NCBI GenBank assembly: GCA_029055565.1
Contig: JAIDCZ010000023.1
Span: 1 to 62,376, forward strand
Direction of reading: 5' to 3'
DNA: 62,376 bases
DNA from: Clostridiales bacterium
GTDB lineage: Bacteria; Bacillota; Clostridia; Christensenellales; Pumilibacteraceae
Below are positions 35,501-43,658 of this stretch, one piece after another (position 1 is the stretch's first letter; the number at the start of each line of letters is the position of its first letter). Position numbers and translations under genes: made by a program. The notes under the pieces are model-generated. The model worked only from the letters and a program-made list of their open reading frames with translations, ran no database searches and had not been told where the DNA came from.

Positions 35501-35680
35501 TGCAAGCATCCCAACGCCAAAACGATACCAATTATCGCAATGACCGCCAACGCGTTTGACGACGACGTTAAGGCCGCGCTAAGCGCCGGTATGAACGCGC
35601 ATGTGGCAAAGCCTATAGATATAGATAGGCTTAAGAGCGTAATCGCCGACTTGCATATTACGCCCAAGCAAAACGTATAA
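32582..35680 (+). CDS. Hybrid sensor histidine kinase with two receiver domains
   Basis: 1032 residues from ATG 32582; ATG 32615 is also possible and neither has a strong ribosome site. Order: membrane span (about 24-47), extracellular sensor of about 280 residues, second span (about 338-362), PAS-like domain, HisKA with the phospho-accepting His near 526 in S-H-D-I-R-T-P, HATPase (D-D-G-I-G-M, G-T-G-L-G-M), then two receivers with phospho-Asp near 818 (L-L-D-W-K-M-P) and 955 (F-M-D-V-Q-M-P). No output or HPt domain is present and no response regulator is adjacent, so phosphate must pass to a partner elsewhere. Confidence 0.92.
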   Translation: MKPKQHSRLVHMKNFLKSKWKEIVVIFVCVVLVVVSGILYAISTSRQIFEESSAHLEEVTEQINDKFKTVVQNNIDTLHAIKHHVNYSIDHLDTDEAKRELDKFFVSEQESRNLTDIIFIGEGETERDNGEGGTMYVIECKSALNDGGAANLYFKRSVNEVLKSQQSSMFCWDEENNIYLMFFVDYKIASDDCNHCHVYDGFSYRALGFLYNVKDMENLLEVETFDGKGIGYITRSDGMILVQVDSPRFSEGTNYLDFLGDGLKIDLNDSSIDKIRQDFANTSDTGVTDQRADTILIYDKEVKEEYYLTYQPVGFDDWMFIMLVPSRIINSSMSKFRLQTILVVSALFAAICAIVVWYAVLTYRRKIKAKERESEQAVQSRDRVFDLLSMGSNSIFIIFSHKDFTSTYVSPNVADVLGFDIETLKKDVRSLSASLVNRAEMFSLEYLEALPMASSKESDSQFCNINTKDIYWYHAMLYRTRYDDNSFVLVLSDRTKEHKMRDSLEDALAIAKSANEAKSNFLSNMSHDIRTPMNAVIGYATLLSKDADKVDKVREYVRKITFSSQHLLSLINDILDMSRIESGKTTLSLEDFDLPEMIEEIHSIIAPQAKAKKQEFTITTKGKTPNTVKSDKLRLKQVLINLLSNSVKYTPDGGHIQLVLETVKETSRYAHMQITVKDDGIGMSADYVKTIFEPFSREETTKAKSIQGTGLGMAITKSIVDLMGGSINVESEPNNGSTFTLVLKLKLAGRQTDGASFWSERNISRVLVVDNDEDVCINVRSQMENTGVAVDYATSGKQAVQKVRAAKAENANYQIILLDWKMPKMNGPETARQIRELVGDTVPIIVLTAYDFDDFADEAAAVGIDTCLSKPFFVSHFRNAVESLTASSASDGDKQAVSNMAGLRVLAAEDNEINAEILVELLGVENAECDVAVDGKAVLDKFESSEPDRYDVIFMDVQMPVMNGYEAATAIRKCKHPNAKTIPIIAMTANAFDDDVKAALSAGMNAHVAKPIDIDRLKSVIADLHITPKQNV

Positions 35681-35706
35681 CGCCGCGCGCAAATTGCATA
35701 TAAACG

Positions 35707-35755
35707 AACCGACCCGAACGCATATATGATGAGCGTTCGGGTCGGTTTTATTTTA
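35707..35755. terminator. Bidirectional terminator
   Basis: Perfect 15-bp stem AACCGACCCGAACGC (35707-35721) / GCGTTCGGGTCGGTT (35733-35747) then a T-rich run, between the convergent kinase and zinc-ribbon genes. Confidence 0.9.
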
Positions 35756-35791
35756 CGCTATTGGTATAAGTTGAGTTTATCTCGGCTTGCG

Positions 35792-36178
35792 TTACGCAAA
35801 AACTATGGCGACTATAGCGAGCACGATAAACAAAAGACTGATTATAAATCCCGCCGTGGCAAGGCCGACGTTTTTCTTTTGGGTCATTCCGATTAGCGAA
35901 AATACTATGCCCAATATCGGAAAGAAAAAGGCGAGTATAAATCCTATTAGGCCGAAGTTGCTCTCGCTCGCAGCTGGCGCGTTGTTTTGTTGCGGCGGCT
36001 GTTGATATTGCTGCGGCGGTGCGTATGCATTTTGCGTGGGCGTAAGCGGCGCAAACGGATCGTAATCGTCCTTTGCCGCAACTTGGTCCTTTTGCTCGGC
36101 GAGGTGCGTGGGCTTGCCGCACTTGTAGCAAAACTTGCTGTCGTCGTCTAACTGCGTACCGCATTGGGTGCAAAACAT
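35792..36178 (-). CDS. Zinc-ribbon membrane protein
   Basis: 128 residues from ATG 36178 (AAGGAG 7 nt upstream; longer in-frame starts would overlap the promoter). The first 25 residues form a zinc ribbon with C-T-Q-C and C-Y-K-C. A Pro/Gln-rich linker follows (about 50-75), then two membrane spans (DUF4190-like). Such proteins are common in Firmicutes and of unknown role. Confidence 0.85.
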   Translation of the reverse strand: MFCTQCGTQLDDDSKFCYKCGKPTHLAEQKDQVAAKDDYDPFAPLTPTQNAYAPPQQYQQPPQQNNAPAASESNFGLIGFILAFFFPILGIVFSLIGMTQKKNVGLATAGFIISLLFIVLAIVAIVFA

Positions 36179-36208
36179 ATTATTTCTCCTTGGGGATCGT
36201 ACACGTAT

Positions 36209-36238
36209 ATTATATATGCAATTGCTGTGTAAAGTCAA
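36209..36238 (-). promoter_or_regulatory. Promoter of the zinc-ribbon gene
   Basis: Minus strand TTGACT (36238-36233) and TATAAT (36214-36209), 18-bp spacer. Confidence 0.65.
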
Positions 36239-36316
36239 TATAAATAAGATTAGAATATGATTAGAAAGTGAACTAAGGTGAGAGAAGGTGTGCAAAGGTG
36301 TTTTTTCCAAAACCGC

Positions 36317-36345
36317 TTGCAATCACGTCGGCTTTAATGTATAAT
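36317..36345 (+). promoter_or_regulatory. Leaderless-type promoter of the HAD-Sir2-TetR operon
   Basis: TTGCAA (36317-36322) and TATAAT (36340-36345), 17-bp spacer. The ATG starts 6 nt after the -10 box. Confidence 0.7.
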
Positions 36346-36351
36346 TAGAGT

Positions 36352-37020
36352 ATGAAAAACTTTATATTCGATTTGTACAACACGCTCGTCGACATTCACA
36401 CCGACGAGCATAGCGTGGATAGCTGGCTGGGCGTAGCGGGGTTCTTTTCCGCGCGCGGCGTAGAGGTTGCGCCGCAACGGTTGATTGAGCTTTACGACGA
36501 GTGCTGGGCGAGCTACTTGTACGACGTTAAGCAATCGTCCAAGTACGCATATCCCGAGGGGAATATTATCGAGGTGTACAAGCGCATGGCGATAACGCTG
36601 GGCGTTGCGCTTTCCGACAAGGAGGCGGCCGTATGCGCGCAGATTGCGCGTAAAGATTCCATGCGACGGTTCCGTCTTTTCGACGGCACCGTGGAGCTAC
36701 TGAAAACGCTTAAGCGCAATTCCAAGCTCTATCTTTTGAGCAACGCGCAAAGTGTGTTTACGACGGACGAAATCAATTCGCTAGGCATTGCGGATATGTT
36801 CGACGGAATTATGCTCAGCTCGGACTACGGCTGTCGCAAGCCGGACAAGGCCTTTTTCGATTGCTTGTTCAAAAAGTACGGACTTAAGCGGCTGGACTCC
36901 GTTATGATCGGCGACGATATCGAAAGCGACGGCAAGGGCGCGACTTCGTACGGAATAAGATACGTTTATGCCGGCGGCGGCGCGGCGGCGCACCGCGTGG
37001 AAATTATAACGCTGGCGTAG
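36352..37020 (+). CDS. HAD-superfamily hydrolase
   Basis: 222 residues. Motif I is F-D-L-Y-N-T-L (Asp nucleophile, Asn-Thr in place of Gly-Thr as in several YjjG-type nucleotidases), motif II L-L-S-N-A, motif III around C-R-K-P-D and motif IV G-D-D. A helical cap is present. Possible substrates include pyrimidine nucleotides or sugar phosphates. First gene of a tight four-gene operon (gaps of 8, 9 and 19 bp). There is no Shine-Dalgarno; the promoter ends 6 nt before the ATG. Confidence 0.85.
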   Translation: MKNFIFDLYNTLVDIHTDEHSVDSWLGVAGFFSARGVEVAPQRLIELYDECWASYLYDVKQSSKYAYPEGNIIEVYKRMAITLGVALSDKEAAVCAQIARKDSMRRFRLFDGTVELLKTLKRNSKLYLLSNAQSVFTTDEINSLGIADMFDGIMLSSDYGCRKPDKAFFDCLFKKYGLKRLDSVMIGDDIESDGKGATSYGIRYVYAGGGAAAHRVEIITLA

Positions 37021-37028
37021 GCGCTGAT

Positions 37029-37730
37029 ATGTATATAGATTCTATTATATTCGATTTGGACGGAACTTTGCTCGACACGCTGGACGATTTGACGGTGGCG
37101 GTCAATCGTGCGCTGGTGTCGTTTTCGCTTCCGCCCATAACCAAGGCGACTGCGCGGCGGTTCGTCGGCAACGGCGTGCCCAAGCTGATAGAGCGCGCGG
37201 TGTACTTTGCCACTACCGGCAACGAACCCGACCTCGACGGCGGCAACGACTGCGATAGGTCGCTGGTATCCGCTTGTCTTGCGCTGTTTACAGAGTACTA
37301 CGACAAGCACAGCCAAGACTATACCGCGCCGTACGACGGCGTTGCGCAAATGCTGGCGGCGGTCAAAGACAAAGGTCTTAAGTCGGCAATCGTCACCAAC
37401 AAGTACGATGCCGCGGCGCACAAGCTTAAGGACATATTTTTCCCGACAGTCGATTTGATTATCGGCGCGAGTAAGAGCGTGCGCCCCAAGCCTTCGCCCG
37501 ACGGAGTAAACAAGGCGCTGGAATTATTGGGCAGCTCTGCGGCGCGTTCGGTGTACGTCGGCGACGGCGAAACGGATATGAAAACGGCGCTCGCTTGCGG
37601 CATGCCGGCGGTGGCCGTAACGTGGGGGTTCCGCGACGAAAGCGTACTGCGCGAGTTTAATCCTATGTTTATTATCAATAGTCCGTCTGAGCTTTTGAGC
37701 GCGTTGCGCTCCGGCGGGCTTGTAGAATAG
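37029..37730 (+). CDS. HAD phosphatase, phosphoglycolate phosphatase-like
   Basis: 233 residues. Motif I F-D-L-D-G-T-L-L-D-T, cap domain with F-V-G-N-G-V as in Gph, motif II I-V-T-N-K, motif III R-P-K-P and motif IV V-G-D-G-E-T-D. Phosphoglycolate phosphatases clear 2-phosphoglycolate; the assignment among related HAD enzymes is tentative. Second gene of the operon, 8 bp after the first HAD gene. Confidence 0.85.
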   Translation: MYIDSIIFDLDGTLLDTLDDLTVAVNRALVSFSLPPITKATARRFVGNGVPKLIERAVYFATTGNEPDLDGGNDCDRSLVSACLALFTEYYDKHSQDYTAPYDGVAQMLAAVKDKGLKSAIVTNKYDAAAHKLKDIFFPTVDLIIGASKSVRPKPSPDGVNKALELLGSSAARSVYVGDGETDMKTALACGMPAVAVTWGFRDESVLREFNPMFIINSPSELLSALRSGGLVE

Positions 37731-37739
37731 GGGCGTGCC

Positions 37740-38441
37740 ATGACGATAGAGGAATATCTGGCGCGCGTGGAACGAGCCAAGCGCATAGTGTTTTTCGGCG
37801 GGGCGGGCGTGTCTACCGAAAGCGGCATTCCCGACTTTCGCAGTGTGGACGGACTGTACAACCAAAAGTACGACGCACCGCCAGAGGTAATACTTTCCGC
37901 CGATTATTTTTATTCGCATACGGATAAGTTTTATAGGTTCTACTTTGATAAAATGATTTACCGCGCGGCACGGCCCAACGCCGCGCACAAAAAGCTGGCG
38001 CAGTGGGATCGGGACGGAAAACTACTTGCCGTCGTTACGCAGAACATAGACGGTCTGCACCAAGCGGCGGGTAGCAAAACGGTGTTCGAGCTACACGGTA
38101 CGGTGCACGGCAATCACTGCTTGCGGTGCGGCAAGCGGTATTCGCTCGACGAGGTGTGTAAGCATGCGCCGGCAGTGCCCAAGTGCGATTGCGGCGGCGT
38201 TATCAAGCCGGACGTCGTGCTGTACGGCGAGGGTCTGCCCGACGTCGCTGTGAACGGCGCGGTGGAGTCCATTGCAAGCGCCGATATGCTGATAGTCGGC
38301 GGCACGTCGCTTTCGGTCTATCCCGCGGCGGGGTTCATAAACTTTTTCCGCGGCGATAAGGACAACTTGATAGTTATAAACAAAACGCGCATAGACGGGT
38401 TCGGCAACCAGCTTAACGGCAAGCTCGGCGAGCTACTGTAA
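37740..38441 (+). CDS. cobB: Sir2-family NAD-dependent protein deacylase
   Basis: 233 residues. NAD-binding motif [14 protein letters not shown] near 21-34, Q-N-I-D-G-L-H near 102, catalytic His in F-E-L-H-G-T, zinc site from C-L-R-C and a C-D-C pair, then K-P-D-V-V-L-Y-G-E. It removes acyl groups from protein lysines using NAD+. The hydrophobic residue after I-P-D-F-R points to the bacterial class U/III group, though acyl preference cannot be read. It lies between HAD phosphatases and a TetR regulator in one operon. Confidence 0.92.
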   Translation: MTIEEYLARVERAKRIVFFGGAGVSTESGIPDFRSVDGLYNQKYDAPPEVILSADYFYSHTDKFYRFYFDKMIYRAARPNAAHKKLAQWDRDGKLLAVVTQNIDGLHQAAGSKTVFELHGTVHGNHCLRCGKRYSLDEVCKHAPAVPKCDCGGVIKPDVVLYGEGLPDVAVNGAVESIASADMLIVGGTSLSVYPAAGFINFFRGDKDNLIVINKTRIDGFGNQLNGKLGELL

Positions 38442-38460
38442 TAGTAAAGGAAGGAAAACA

Positions 38461-39024
38461 ATGAACGGCTTTGACGTCGGTGAAAAAAAACTGAATGCGG
38501 GGCGGGCGCGGTCGATGGATTTAATAACGACCGCCTTGTTCGAGCTGTTGGAAAAAACGCCGTTCGCGCAGATAACGATAAGCGAGCTTTGCAATAAGGC
38601 GGGCGTTGCGCGGAAAACGTTTTACAGAAACTTTAAGGACAAGACGGCGGTGGTAGAACGGCTCGTCGACCAAGTATTTTTCGAGTTCAGACAAAAGTAC
38701 GATTTCAAAACCTCGGGCGCACGCAAGATATATAGGTATTGGTACGAGTACATATTGTGCACCAAGGAGTTTTCCGCTATGTTTTTCGACCCCGACTTGT
38801 ACTTGTTTATCGTGGACAAGATTAGGGAGTTCGTGGAAATCGAGGTGGAGGAGGCGTTGCACAACGCCGCGTCGTTCGACCCACTACACGCGGATTATTA
38901 CCTTAGTTTTGCCGCGTCGGGTATTGCCTCGCTAATGCGCGAGTGGATGAAAAAGGATTATCAAACCTCGGCCGAGGTTATGGCGAACATGACCGCGCGA
39001 TTGCTCGGCGGAATACTAATGTAA
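38461..39024 (+). CDS. TetR/AcrR-family transcriptional regulator
   Basis: 187 residues. The N-terminal helix-turn-helix is clear: I-T-I-S-E-L-C-N-K-A-G-V-A-R then K-T-F-Y-R-N-F-K-D-K. The C-terminal ligand domain is of the type often found in Firmicute regulators with unknown ligands. As last gene of the HAD-HAD-Sir2 operon it may autoregulate that operon. AAGGAAGGA precedes the ATG. Confidence 0.9.
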   Translation: MNGFDVGEKKLNAGRARSMDLITTALFELLEKTPFAQITISELCNKAGVARKTFYRNFKDKTAVVERLVDQVFFEFRQKYDFKTSGARKIYRYWYEYILCTKEFSAMFFDPDLYLFIVDKIREFVEIEVEEALHNAASFDPLHADYYLSFAASGIASLMREWMKKDYQTSAEVMANMTARLLGGILM

Positions 39025-39277
39025 TTCAGAATTAAGAATGCAGAATTAAGTATTATAAATAAGGTTGAGACTTTAGTGATTGCCCTCATTCGTCACCTAC
39101 GGTGACACCTTCCCCCAAGGGAAGGTAGCCATGTGGAACAGCGGGAATACCCGAGACCTTCCCCATGGGGGAAGGTGGGCGCGTTAGCGCTCGGATGAGG
39201 GGCGACCTTAATGCGGCTACGCCGCTTAATTAAAATAATCGAAGCGCGTTTACGCGCAAAACAATAATTCCGAATTA
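39022..39277. repeat. Palindromic intergenic element, copy 3 (composite)
   Basis: Begins AATTCAGAATTAAGAATGCA, has the GGTTGAGACT arm, then a nested palindrome: CCTCATTCG...ACCTTCCCCCAAGGGAAGGT against CCTTCCCCATGGGGGAAGG...CGGATGAGG, and ends near ATAATTCCGAATTA. It looks like one repeat family inserted in another. No gene is inside. Confidence 0.75.
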
Positions 39278-39288
39278 GTATAAAACAG

Positions 39289-39317
39289 TTGCAATTCCGC
39301 CCAAAATCATATATATT
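39289..39317 (+). promoter_or_regulatory. Promoter of ssrA
   Basis: TTGCAA (39289-39294) and TATATT (39312-39317), 17-bp spacer, about 17 bp before the tmRNA 5' end. Confidence 0.6.
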
Positions 39318-39333
39318 AGTAATGCCAACATAT

Positions 39334-39722
39334 GGGGATGTATTGGCTTCGACGGCGCGGATCAGCGACGGAAAGCAGGTGATAGGGTCGGCTATCTAAA
39401 AACGCAAAAGGCTTTAATTGCCAACAAAAACGAAAACGCCAAAGTCATGAAGTTCGCAGCTCCGGTTGCGGCTCCGGCAATGGCACTCGCGGCTTAGTAA
39501 TAGCTGCACGTTCGACTCTGTATCCTATCGGCAGATGTTCGGGCGTAATGTAGGTAGGCTCCCGCGCGGGGGATTGGTCGCACCCCGAACGGAACAAAGA
39601 CCTTGCGACGCACCGCCTTTGTATATTGCGGCGGTGCGTCGGACTCCAAGCAATAAACTAAACCTGTAGAAGTCCGCGTAACCCCGCGTCGGAAACCGGT
39701 TCAAATCCGGTCATCTCCACCA
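39334..39722 (+). ncRNA. ssrA: tmRNA (ssrA)
   Basis: 389 nt, one-piece tmRNA with encoded CCA. The 5' end GGGGATGTATTGGCTTCGAC pairs with the 3' CATCTCC-ACCA, and the T-arm has GGTTCAAATCC. The tag frame begins at GCC 39420 (A-N-K-N-E-N-A-K) and ends A-M-A-L-A-A with stops at 39495: 25 residues, longer than the common 10-14. tmRNA rescues stalled ribosomes and marks the product for proteolysis. A terminator follows directly. Confidence 0.96.
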
Positions 39723-39723
39723 A

Positions 39724-39757
39724 GAAAAAGACCTTTGCAATAGCAAAGGTCTTTTTC
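39724..39757 (+). terminator. ssrA terminator
   Basis: Perfect 15-bp stem GAAAAAGACCTTTGC/GCAAAGGTCTTTTTC. Confidence 0.9.
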
Positions 39758-39758
39758 A

Positions 39759-39890
39759 ATGAAGCGCCGCCGATGCGGCATGAAAAATGAAGTCGGGCGA
39801 GCCCTAATGAAGTCGCTACGCTAATTGTTGTGTGTTTCGGCGCATTACTTCATTTCTTCATTAGGCGCATTGTGCCGACTTCATTAGTTT
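39759..39890. repeat. Palindrome with AATGAAGTCGG-type arms
   Basis: Arms around AATGAAGTCGGGCGAGCCC and GTGCCGACTTCATT, with inner TAATGAAG/CTTCATTA copies. It ends directly at the 49-bp direct repeat, whose first bases (ACGACTTCATTT) resemble its arm. No gene. Confidence 0.6.
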
Positions 39891-39939
39891 ACGACTTCAT
39901 TTAAATACTTTTATGCTATATATTCGTTTGAGTTTGCGG
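39891..39939. repeat. 49-bp direct repeat, left copy
   Basis: Identical to 43659-43707; starts ACGACTTCATTTAAATAC and ends GTTTGAGTTTGCGG. Weaker similarity continues to a TGGTATAA box. Confidence 0.9.
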
Positions 39940-39988
39940 TAAATATGGTATAAACAAGTGATGCTCTAAAATATTTTCTATATTACGG

Positions 39989-42900
39989 CTACATTACGAG
40001 TGTGGGTAGTTCGGTATCGGTAGCTTTCCAAACGGCTGTATCGAAGCCGAGATTTTGACTGAGCCATTCAGTCAAACAAAGGTCGGTGTATAGTGTGGTT
40101 TGTTGGTTTTCGTAAACGCCGCCTTGTGCATCTGAGTCGGTAAACGTGATTTTGCCCGCAGTATATAGTGCGGTTGCGATACTGCCGTCTGTACCTACGC
40201 CGCTTATCAGCCCAACACCGCGTTCGTCATACAACGTAATGCTCGCGTCGGCTTTTTTAAATTCGTATATTATATTGCCGGTAGTGAAACAGTAGTCGAT
40301 ACTCGCATTATACGCGTTGGAGGCTATAAGTCCTAAGTATATATAAGCGCTCGGGTTTATTTTCGCAGTATTGGTTATATTGATATTTACGTCTGAATAG
40401 CAGTGCGTTATTCTGCCGTTTATTTTTACGGTCGGCGATGCGATTTCGCCGTTTTCGTCGTGCATATAACCGCCCGATACGATACCGGCAAGCCCGCCCA
40501 AGCTAACGTTGCCGCCGGAAGCGTCGTTTACGTTGAGTGTTGCGTTGTACGCGGCGTAGCAGTTTTCCATTTCGCCTACAAGCGATCCGACCAAGCCGCC
40601 GAAGTATCCCATGCCTTTATTGAGAAAATTCATGGTTTGAGTAGTTATAGCATAGCACTTTTCCAATTTGTGCGTAGATTCGTAACGGTACGCTATCGCA
40701 CCCGCGCCAAAACCGCGAATGTTTTCGTCATGAATATCGTCGCCGGCGCTACCGCGAACGTAATCGTACTGCTCTATGCCGACGTTTTTTATTTGTCCGT
40801 CAAGAACGAATCCGAACAGTCCGAATATTTCGTAATCTCCATCCGAGCGTGCAAACACCGGATTTTTAATTACGTGTCCGCCTCCGTCAAACACTCCGGT
40901 AAACTTCCTTTTTACGCCGATAGGGTAAAGCTTTTTGCCTACGCAGTCAACGTCCGCAGTCAATACGTAGTGTGCGCTATTGCCGCCGTCAACGTTATCT
41001 ACGTAAAAGTGCAAGTCTGCAAGTTCGTCACAGTTGTTAATTTTGTACGGATTATCTTTTGTGCCGTTGCCGTCGTAATCGCTTACCCATTTGGCTTTGA
41101 ATATAATTTGCTCGCCGTCCGTGGTCGTTAGATTTTTGACTTTACTCTTATCGGCATAAACGTCGTCGCCGTATTCCCAGCCGACAAACGAGTAGCCGAT
41201 TTTGACGAAATTATTTTGGGGTAGTGTAAGCGCGGTGTCGTACACGCATGAAACATCTTGCATCGTACCGTTGCCACCGTTGCCGTCGAACTTGATGGTG
41301 TAATTAACGTACTCCCACATGTCAAACAGTCGAACGAATACTTTGGTGCCTTTGTAGTATCCGTCAAACATTAAATCCGAAACGGTTTCACCATCGGCAT
41401 AAGTGATTTGCGGATTGGAATCGAAGTTTTTCCAGCCTACAAAACGTTTGCCGGGGTTGAATTGAGCCAGACCCAGTTCGGCGACGAGCGGTAGGGTATA
41501 GCGCTGTTTGCCGGAAAGCTCTACTTCAAAGAAATCCCGCCCAAGCTGTAAAGTATAATCACCCGATACCCATGTCGGTTCGGCGTATATGGTACAGCCT
41601 TCGATCGTGCCGGCGTATTCTATATCGCAATTGATAACCGTGCCGTCATTAAGGTATATATGCCAACCGTCGAATGCGAACGGCACCCGCGTGGGAGTTG
41701 TGCCGTTAAACGGGTCGACGCCGTAAATGCAATCGTAGTATTTATAAGTCGTTCCGGTGTTTGTGCCGTATTTGACGCCGTTAAACATAATTTCGGGATC
41801 ATTGAACAAGACCTTTATTGTGAATTTAATCGCTTCCCATTTCGGTATAAGCTCTATAGTATCACCGTTTTTGGCGGTAAGTTTTTTTACGTCCGCTCCA
41901 AGACCGTACGTCTTATCGTTATGGACCCAACCGGTTTGTTTGTAACCGGTGCGTGTGAATATTGAGTTTTTCAGTACAAACGATTTGTCGTACGCGTAGC
42001 TTTCCGGCTCGGTAGTCGTGTTTTCGTATTTATATATTACGTTATATACGATTGGCGTCCAATTAGCCGTTACGGTTTGGACTGGGGAGCTGTCTGGAAC
42101 CGGAATCGTATCGTCTGCGTAATATATTTTGCCGTCAAACGACCAACCCGAAAATAAGTAGCCGGTACGCTCGAACTCGTTGTCGGGGAATATCAGTTCT
42201 TCGCCTACGTTGGCAGAAATATCTTGCATTTTTCCGGTGCTGCCGCTACCGCCGGAAAACTTGAATACTATACCGGTGTATTTAATTTTTCCGTATAGGC
42301 TGACGTCGCTCGTGGGCGATTGCGTAAAGTCAAATGGGGTTTGGAATGAGCTGTCGGCGTACCAGCCCAAAAATTCTGCGCCGTTAAGAGTAGGCTTGAG
42401 CGGCGGTATTTTTTCAAACAGCGGGGATACGTTGCGTATCGCATACAGAGAGTCGTCTACGTAGTATTTAACTTCATAGCGAACGCCGGCTTGCACGTAA
42501 TAATCCGTTACCGATAGATTTACGTTTGATTTGACGCCTTTAACTGTATTTGAGGGTACTGACAAATTCATGTAATCTATATTACCTACGTCTATACCGG
42601 CGGTTGTCATGCCCACTACGCGCCCATAAACGTCCACCAATACGCCGCCGCTGTTGCCGTGCGTAATATTGACCGTGGACTGAATATAGTTTACTCCGTC
42701 AATACTGTAAGACGATTTCGATACAAGCCCCTCGGTTAGCGTGCTGTCTTGGATACCGAGGATAAACGACTGAGGAAAGCCTATTGCATAAACCTTGTCG
42801 CCGGTCTTTACGCCGTCGCTGTTTGCAAACGTGACGGACTTAGAGCTTGGCACTGCCACATGAATAAGCGCTACGTCGCGCACGTTGTCTACGCCGAGGA

Positions 42901-43528
42901 TTTTGTCTACAACGTACGTTTGGCCGTTGCTTAGCGTGACCTTTGCGGATTTCAGTCCGTCGACAACATGAAAATTGGTGACGGCTGTGCCGGTGCTGTT
43001 AATAAAGAATCCGGAACCGCCTACCGTATCGTTTTGTGTTTCCACCTCTATGTAAAACACCGAAGGATTTACTTTTTGATAAATTTCGTTGGCAGACAAA
43101 GCTTTTGGCGTATTTTTGCGCGAAACGAGTATTGGCACGAGCACGGCTGCAAAAGCAATGATAGCCGCCATAACAGAGATTACGGTAATATAAATCGGCT
43201 TTAACCGCTTGGATTTTACGGCTGTCGATGCTGACAGCGTTTGCGCCGCCGCGGTCGCTTGATTGGGCGGTGTGGCAACATGCGGTTGCGGTGTAGGTAT
43301 GGATTGGCTCGGTGTGGGCGCGGAGTCGTCTGCCAAACGCATAAATTCGTCCATGGAAACGGCAAATACGGCGCACATATTTTCTACGCCGTCTATGTCC
43401 GGCATGTTTACGCCGTTTTCCCACTTGCTGACGGTCTGTGGCGTAACGTTCAGTTTTTCTGCAAGCTGTGCTTGCGTCATGTTTGCGGTCTTGCGCAGAG
43501 TTTTTATTGCTTTGCCGTAATTCTTCAT
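39989..43528 (-). CDS. XRE helix-turn-helix, membrane span, HtrA-like protease, InlB repeats and GLUG-like domain in one protein
   Basis: 1179 residues from ATG 43528 (GGGAG upstream). Residues 7-62 are an XRE/Cro helix-turn-helix (T-Q-A-Q-L-A-E-K-L then T-V-S-K-W-E). A Pro/Ala linker follows, then one membrane span (112-134). 145-330 is a trypsin-like S1C/HtrA domain with an intact triad: His187 (N-F-H-V-V), Asp218 (R-D-V-A-L), Ser293 (H-G-N-S-G-G). From 370 to about 860 lie several InlB/Listeria-Bacteroides repeats (G-Y-x-F-x-G-W). The end is a GLUG-like beta-helix (D-N-P-Y-K-I, F-D-G-G-G-H-V-I). The topology puts the DNA-binding domain inside and protease and repeats outside, so it could be a one-protein signalling device. 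Confidence 0.9.
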   Translation of the reverse strand: MKNYGKAIKTLRKTANMTQAQLAEKLNVTPQTVSKWENGVNMPDIDGVENMCAVFAVSMDEFMRLADDSAPTPSQSIPTPQPHVATPPNQATAAAQTLSASTAVKSKRLKPIYITVISVMAAIIAFAAVLVPILVSRKNTPKALSANEIYQKVNPSVFYIEVETQNDTVGGSGFFINSTGTAVTNFHVVDGLKSAKVTLSNGQTYVVDKILGVDNVRDVALIHVAVPSSKSVTFANSDGVKTGDKVYAIGFPQSFILGIQDSTLTEGLVSKSSYSIDGVNYIQSTVNITHGNSGGVLVDVYGRVVGMTTAGIDVGNIDYMNLSVPSNTVKGVKSNVNLSVTDYYVQAGVRYEVKYYVDDSLYAIRNVSPLFEKIPPLKPTLNGAEFLGWYADSSFQTPFDFTQSPTSDVSLYGKIKYTGIVFKFSGGSGSTGKMQDISANVGEELIFPDNEFERTGYLFSGWSFDGKIYYADDTIPVPDSSPVQTVTANWTPIVYNVIYKYENTTTEPESYAYDKSFVLKNSIFTRTGYKQTGWVHNDKTYGLGADVKKLTAKNGDTIELIPKWEAIKFTIKVLFNDPEIMFNGVKYGTNTGTTYKYYDCIYGVDPFNGTTPTRVPFAFDGWHIYLNDGTVINCDIEYAGTIEGCTIYAEPTWVSGDYTLQLGRDFFEVELSGKQRYTLPLVAELGLAQFNPGKRFVGWKNFDSNPQITYADGETVSDLMFDGYYKGTKVFVRLFDMWEYVNYTIKFDGNGGNGTMQDVSCVYDTALTLPQNNFVKIGYSFVGWEYGDDVYADKSKVKNLTTTDGEQIIFKAKWVSDYDGNGTKDNPYKINNCDELADLHFYVDNVDGGNSAHYVLTADVDCVGKKLYPIGVKRKFTGVFDGGGHVIKNPVFARSDGDYEIFGLFGFVLDGQIKNVGIEQYDYVRGSAGDDIHDENIRGFGAGAIAYRYESTHKLEKCYAITTQTMNFLNKGMGYFGGLVGSLVGEMENCYAAYNATLNVNDASGGNVSLGGLAGIVSGGYMHDENGEIASPTVKINGRITHCYSDVNINITNTAKINPSAYIYLGLIASNAYNASIDYCFTTGNIIYEFKKADASITLYDERGVGLISGVGTDGSIATALYTAGKITFTDSDAQGGVYENQQTTLYTDLCLTEWLSQNLGFDTAVWKATDTELPTLVM

Positions 43529-43573
43529 TATTTCTCCCGAGTTTGGAAATTATTTTCGTCGATGTTTAATGTA

Positions 43574-43602
43574 ATTTTAACATACTGTATTCCAAATTGC
43601 AA
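43574..43602 (-). promoter_or_regulatory. Promoter of the XRE-protease gene
   Basis: Minus strand TTGCAA (43602-43597) and TAAAAT (43579-43574), 17-bp spacer. It lies inside the inserted segment, so the gene moved with its promoter. Confidence 0.65.
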
Positions 43603-43658
43603 TGGCAATAGCTAACCGAATAAGCAATATTGCTCTCTAAAACGGTTATAACGCTATG

